From JAJPHI01 sp035541875 (GTDB taxonomy: Bacteria; Desulfobacterota; Binatia; Binatales; Binataceae), in NCBI GenBank assembly GCA_035541875.1, contig DATKML010000009.1, positions 62,001 through 126,000 of the forward strand: a stretch of 64,000 nucleotides of DNA, written 5' to 3'. Below the pieces are notes generated by a model that saw only the letters and a list, made by a program, of their open reading frames with translations, was not told the origin of the DNA and made no database searches. Position 1 is the stretch's first letter. Every line of letters begins with the position of its first letter. This document shows positions 61,151-64,000 of this stretch, piece after piece. Position numbers and translations under genes: made by a program.

Positions 61151-61912
61151 TTACCGGGCTGTCCATCCGCCGTCGATCGCCATGCTATGGCCGGTGACGA
61201 ACGAGGCGGCATCGGAGAGCAGCCATACGACGCCTTCGCCGATCTCTTCGGGCTTGCCCATACGCGCGACCGGTTCGGCCGCGAGAAAGTCACGCTCGTT
61301 CATTCCGCCAGTATCGATCATTCGCGCGACCATCGGTGTGTTGATGAGTCCCGGGCATACGCAGTTAACGCGGATATTCTTCTGCGCGAACTCGAGCGCG
61401 GCGGTCTTGGTAATTCCGACGACACCGTGCTTGGAGGCGTTGTAGGCCGACAGCTGTTCGACAGCCACGAGGCCGGCAGCGGAGGCTGTGTTCACGATCG
61501 ATCCGCCGCCCTGCTTGAGCATCTGGGCGATCTCATACTTCATACAGAGCCATACGCCCTTGAGGTTGATCGCGATAACGCGGTCGAACATATCTTCGGG
61601 ATAGGCGACCGTATCGAGCATCTTGCCCTCGACACCGGCGTTGTTGAACGCGCAATCGAGACGGCCGTAGGTCTCAACGGTCTTCGCGACCATCGCTTCG
61701 ACCTGTTTCGTAACCGAAACGTCGGCCGCGATACAGCTCGCTTCACCGCCCGCATCTTTGATCAGCTTGACGGTACGTTCGGCTCCTTCGGCGACGTAAT
61801 CCGCGATCATCACCTTGGCGCCCTGCTTGGCGATGAGTTGTGCGGTGGCCCGTCCGATCCCTGAGCCGCCGCCGGTGACGAGTACAACTTTGTCCTGGAG
61901 TGATCCTGACAT
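61151..61912 (-). CDS. SDR, tandem paralogue 3 of 3
   Basis: A 253-residue classical SDR. TGGGSGIGRA is the NAD loop, Asp38 (MIADYV) favours NAD over NADP, and Ser144, Tyr157 and Lys161 (YNASK) form the active site. RVNCVCPGLINTPMV is the substrate-loop region. AGAGGTAAAGATC precedes the ATG and repeats almost identically before the next paralogue upstream. It is the last of three duplicated genes and the one most divergent in the substrate region (residues 95-108, 145-156 and 185-215). Confidence 0.9.
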   Translation of the reverse strand: MSGSLQDKVVLVTGGGSGIGRATAQLIAKQGAKVMIADYVAEGAERTVKLIKDAGGEASCIAADVSVTKQVEAMVAKTVETYGRLDCAFNNAGVEGKMLDTVAYPEDMFDRVIAINLKGVWLCMKYEIAQMLKQGGGSIVNTASAAGLVAVEQLSAYNASKHGVVGITKTAALEFAQKNIRVNCVCPGLINTPMVARMIDTGGMNERDFLAAEPVARMGKPEEIGEGVVWLLSDAASFVTGHSMAIDGGWTAR

Positions 61913-61930
61913 GATCTTTACCTCTGAGGT

Positions 61931-62692
61931 TTAGCGTGCGGCCCAACCGCCGTCGATAACCAACGGATGACCGGTGACGAACGAAGCACTGTCGGCGAGC
62001 AGCCATAAGACGCCTTCGGCGATCTCTTCGGGCTTGCCGAGGCGGCCGATCGGTTCGCCGGCGATTACATCAGCCTCGGTGAAGCCGCCTTTATCGATTG
62101 CCCGCTCGACCATCGGCGTGCGGATAACACCGGGGCAGACGCAGTTAACCCGAATGTTTTTCTGCGCGTATTCCAAGGCAGCAGTCTTGGTTAGACCCAC
62201 GACGCCGTGCTTGGCGGCAACGTAAGCGGGGATCATATTGAAGCCGAGCAAGCCGGCGATCGAAGCCGTGTTGACGATCGATCCGCCACCCTGTTTGAGC
62301 ATCTGCGGGATCTCGTACTTCATACAAAGCCATACGGCCTTGAGATCGATCGCGATAACGCGATCAAAATTTTCCTCCGTACAATTAGCGGTGTCGCCGA
62401 TTGCACCCTCGATACCGGCGTTGTTGAAGGCACAGTCGATACGGCCATAGGTCTCGACGGTCTTCGCGACCATCGCTTCGACTTGCTTTGTGATCGAGAC
62501 GTCCGCGGCGACACAGCTTGCCTCGCCGCCGGCGTCTTTAATCATCTTGACGCTGCGTTCGGCACTTTCGCCGACATAATCGGCGATCATGATCTTGGCG
62601 CCTTCCTTGGCGAGCCGGAGTGCGGTGGCACGTCCGATACCCGAGCCGCCGCCGGTGACGAGTACTACTTTTCCTTGGAGTGATTGCGCCAT
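61931..62692 (-). CDS. SDR, tandem paralogue 2 of 3
   Basis: Also 253 residues, with Ser144, Tyr157 and Lys161 (YVAAK) and the NAD-type Asp38. It differs from paralogue 3 mainly at the substrate loop and shares SITKQVEAMVAKTVETYGR nearly unchanged. The ribosome-binding stretch CAGAGGTAAAGACCT duplicates that of paralogue 3, showing that the duplication included the leader. 18 bases separate it from paralogue 3, so the genes form an operon. A hydroxysteroid- or glucose-dehydrogenase-like role is suggested by family resemblance but not proven. Confidence 0.9.
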   Translation of the reverse strand: MAQSLQGKVVLVTGGGSGIGRATALRLAKEGAKIMIADYVGESAERSVKMIKDAGGEASCVAADVSITKQVEAMVAKTVETYGRIDCAFNNAGIEGAIGDTANCTEENFDRVIAIDLKAVWLCMKYEIPQMLKQGGGSIVNTASIAGLLGFNMIPAYVAAKHGVVGLTKTAALEYAQKNIRVNCVCPGVIRTPMVERAIDKGGFTEADVIAGEPIGRLGKPEEIAEGVLWLLADSASFVTGHPLVIDGGWAAR

Positions 62693-62729
62693 AGGTCTTT
62701 ACCTCTGATTACCTTTCGTAGCGTTTCGT

Positions 62730-63491
62730 TTAGCGAGCAGTCCATGCGCCGTCGATCGTAAGCGTATGCCCAGTGACGAACGAGGCCGCGTCGGACATTA
62801 ACCACATCACGCCTTCGGCGATCTCTTCGGGCTTGCCGAGACGCCCGATGGGTTCGATCGCGACCATCTGTTCCTCAGCGATAAGACCCTTGTCCATCCC
62901 GCGCTCGACCATCGCGGTGCGGATAAAGCCCGGACAAACGCAATTCACGCGAATATTTTTTTGCGCGTATTCGAGTGCCGCGGTGCGGGTCAGGCCGACG
63001 ACGCCGTGCTTGGCAGCCGTGTAGGCGCAAGCCCCTTGAATCGCGACGAGGCCCAGTGTCGACGCGGTATTAACGATTGCGCCACCGCCTTGCCTGAGCA
63101 TCTGCGGAAGCTCGTACTTCATACAGAGCCAAACCGCTTTAAGGTTGATGGCAATAACGCGATCGAAGCTCTCTTCGGAGTAGTTGGCGGTATCGCCCAT
63201 CGTGCCTTCGATGCCGGCGTTGTTGAATGCATAATCGATGCGGCCATAGGTTTCGACCGTCTTGGCAACCATCGCTTCGACCTGCTTGGTAACCGAGACG
63301 TCGGCTGCGACGCAATCGGCAGTACCACCGGCATCCTTGATTGCTTTGACGACCTTCAGGGCACTGTCCGGTACATAGTCGGCGATCATCACCTTGACGC
63401 CCTCACGGGCCAGCCGTAGTGCTGTCGCGCGACCGATTCCCGCGCCACCACCGGTGATTAGCGCGACTTTTGCGTCCTGGTTTGCTGCCAT
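62730..63491 (-). CDS. SDR, tandem paralogue 1 of 3
   Basis: The first gene of the array, 253 residues with Ser144, Tyr157 and Lys161 (YTAAK) and Asp38. AGGAGG before the ATG at 63491 is the strongest site of the three, consistent with the operon start. A longer frame to 63545 would add 18 residues of low conservation. The conserved core VSVTKQVEAMVAKTVETYGR is shared by all three. It is likely NAD-dependent and acts on an alcohol or ketone of unknown identity. Confidence 0.9.
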   Translation of the reverse strand: MAANQDAKVALITGGGAGIGRATALRLAREGVKVMIADYVPDSALKVVKAIKDAGGTADCVAADVSVTKQVEAMVAKTVETYGRIDYAFNNAGIEGTMGDTANYSEESFDRVIAINLKAVWLCMKYELPQMLRQGGGAIVNTASTLGLVAIQGACAYTAAKHGVVGLTRTAALEYAQKNIRVNCVCPGFIRTAMVERGMDKGLIAEEQMVAIEPIGRLGKPEEIAEGVMWLMSDAASFVTGHTLTIDGAWTAR

Positions 63492-63606
63492 TGAAATCCT
63501 CCTGAGAGCGGTTTCTAGGCTGTCTTCACGAAGCGCTTTTTGCAACTGACCAGCAAGGTCGGTCAGTTGGAGTTGGTCGGTACCCGATTGAGGGGAGCCC
63601 TCGAGC

Positions 63607-63966
63607 CTAAAGATCGTCGTCCGAGTCTGATCCGCTGTCGTTTAGATCGCCGCCGCTTTCGAGTTCATCGATAGCTTCATCGAATTCCGCGCCACCGAGC
63701 TCGTCGCTCATCTCGCTGCCCATCTTGCGCATCGCGCGGGCGAGGCTTTTAGGATCATTCTCATCTAGACCGCTGAAGTTCGAAGGATCGGCGAGGCGAT
63801 CCATCCGGGCTTCCTCGCTACGGGGCATTGCGAAGCGCGACATCAATCGATGCATCGCCTTGCTCCCGCATTGGCTGCATACGGGCTTGGCCTTTTCGCT
63901 CACCCGTAGCGTTAGGATGCTGGTCCGGCGATGGCACTTGTCGCACTCATATTCGTAAATGGGCAT
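63607..63966 (-). CDS. FmdB-family zinc-ribbon protein
   Basis: A 119-residue protein. MPIYEYECDKCHRRTSIL carries Cys8 and Cys11 and PVCSQCGSKAMHRLMS the second CxxC pair, the FmdB/CxxC_CxxC_SSSS regulatory-protein zinc ribbon. The C-terminal half is acidic (ESGGDLNDSGSDSDDDL) and probably disordered. The role of this family is unclear; it is often linked to one-carbon or amidase operons. GAGGG precedes the ATG. It is the upstream neighbour of the SDR array, separated by 115 bases. Confidence 0.88.
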   Translation of the reverse strand: MPIYEYECDKCHRRTSILTLRVSEKAKPVCSQCGSKAMHRLMSRFAMPRSEEARMDRLADPSNFSGLDENDPKSLARAMRKMGSEMSDELGGAEFDEAIDELESGGDLNDSGSDSDDDL

Positions 63967-64000
63967 AAGACAGACCCTCTTGGTCCAGCGGTCTCAGGAA

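Overview
The window comes from a GC-rich bacterium with a large catabolic gene repertoire. It holds many flavin-dependent oxidoreductases, acyl-CoA dehydrogenases, short-chain dehydrogenases and metal-dependent amidohydrolases, plus lipoproteins, MltD- and RlpA-type wall enzymes and a GT4 glycosyltransferase that point to a Gram-negative envelope. Soil or sediment lineages of the former Deltaproteobacteria, such as Binatota/Desulfobacterota_B, fit this best. That placement is inference, because no rRNA or classic marker set is present. I see no prophage, insertion sequence, CRISPR array or defence system.

Layout. 1-7308: zinc-ribbon protein (cut by the window edge), two convergent glycosyltransferases, tRNA-Leu(CAG), a secreted HExxH protein and valS. 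7309-17537: repeat-rich spacer, CoA-transferase, two MFS transporters, an orphan molybdopterin hydroxylase large subunit, sulfotransferase, extradiol dioxygenase, NIPSNAP protein and a secreted esterase. 17554-27135: GST/MaiA-like protein and a small-molecule kinase, divergent from an acyl-CoA dehydrogenase-SDR pair, followed by a luciferase-like monooxygenase (LLM), alpha/beta hydrolase, dienelactone hydrolase, HELAH protein, Baeyer-Villiger monooxygenase and MsrA. 27200-30484: two lipoproteins and an N-acyl-D-amino-acid deacylase. 30593-36825: a six-gene + strand run (LLM, HsaA-like monooxygenase, LLM, acyl-CoA dehydrogenase, two crotonase-fold hydrolases). 36826-38270: a decayed patch with a frameshifted beta-helix gene and a twice-frameshifted jacalin-like lectin. 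38278-48356: three intact amidohydrolases and one remnant, two aldo/keto reductases, a cupin, a LysR regulator and a desaturase. 48357-64000: a broken secreted protein, GT39-like enzyme, MaoC-like dehydratase, two histidine kinases, MltD-like and RlpA proteins, moeA, ispF, three tandem SDR paralogues and an FmdB zinc ribbon.

How the genes may work together. The tandem crotonase-fold proteins at 35188-36825 are not ordinary enoyl-CoA hydratases. They lack the usual second catalytic Glu and carry the His/His/Asp/Glu set of 6-oxocamphor hydrolase at identical spacing, so they are predicted to cleave C-C bonds of cyclic beta-diketones. They sit with LLM flavoproteins, the fold family of the diketocamphane monooxygenases. 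Upstream lie a type I Baeyer-Villiger monooxygenase, lactone-type hydrolases and a kinase/acyl-CoA dehydrogenase/SDR set that resembles LvaA/LvaC/LvaD and the ACAD10/11 system for 4-hydroxyacyl-CoAs. Together they suggest an aerobic route for alicyclic or terpenoid-like ketones: oxygenation, ring cleavage, removal of the hydroxyl by phosphorylation, then beta-oxidation. Each family call is fairly firm. The pathway is a hypothesis.
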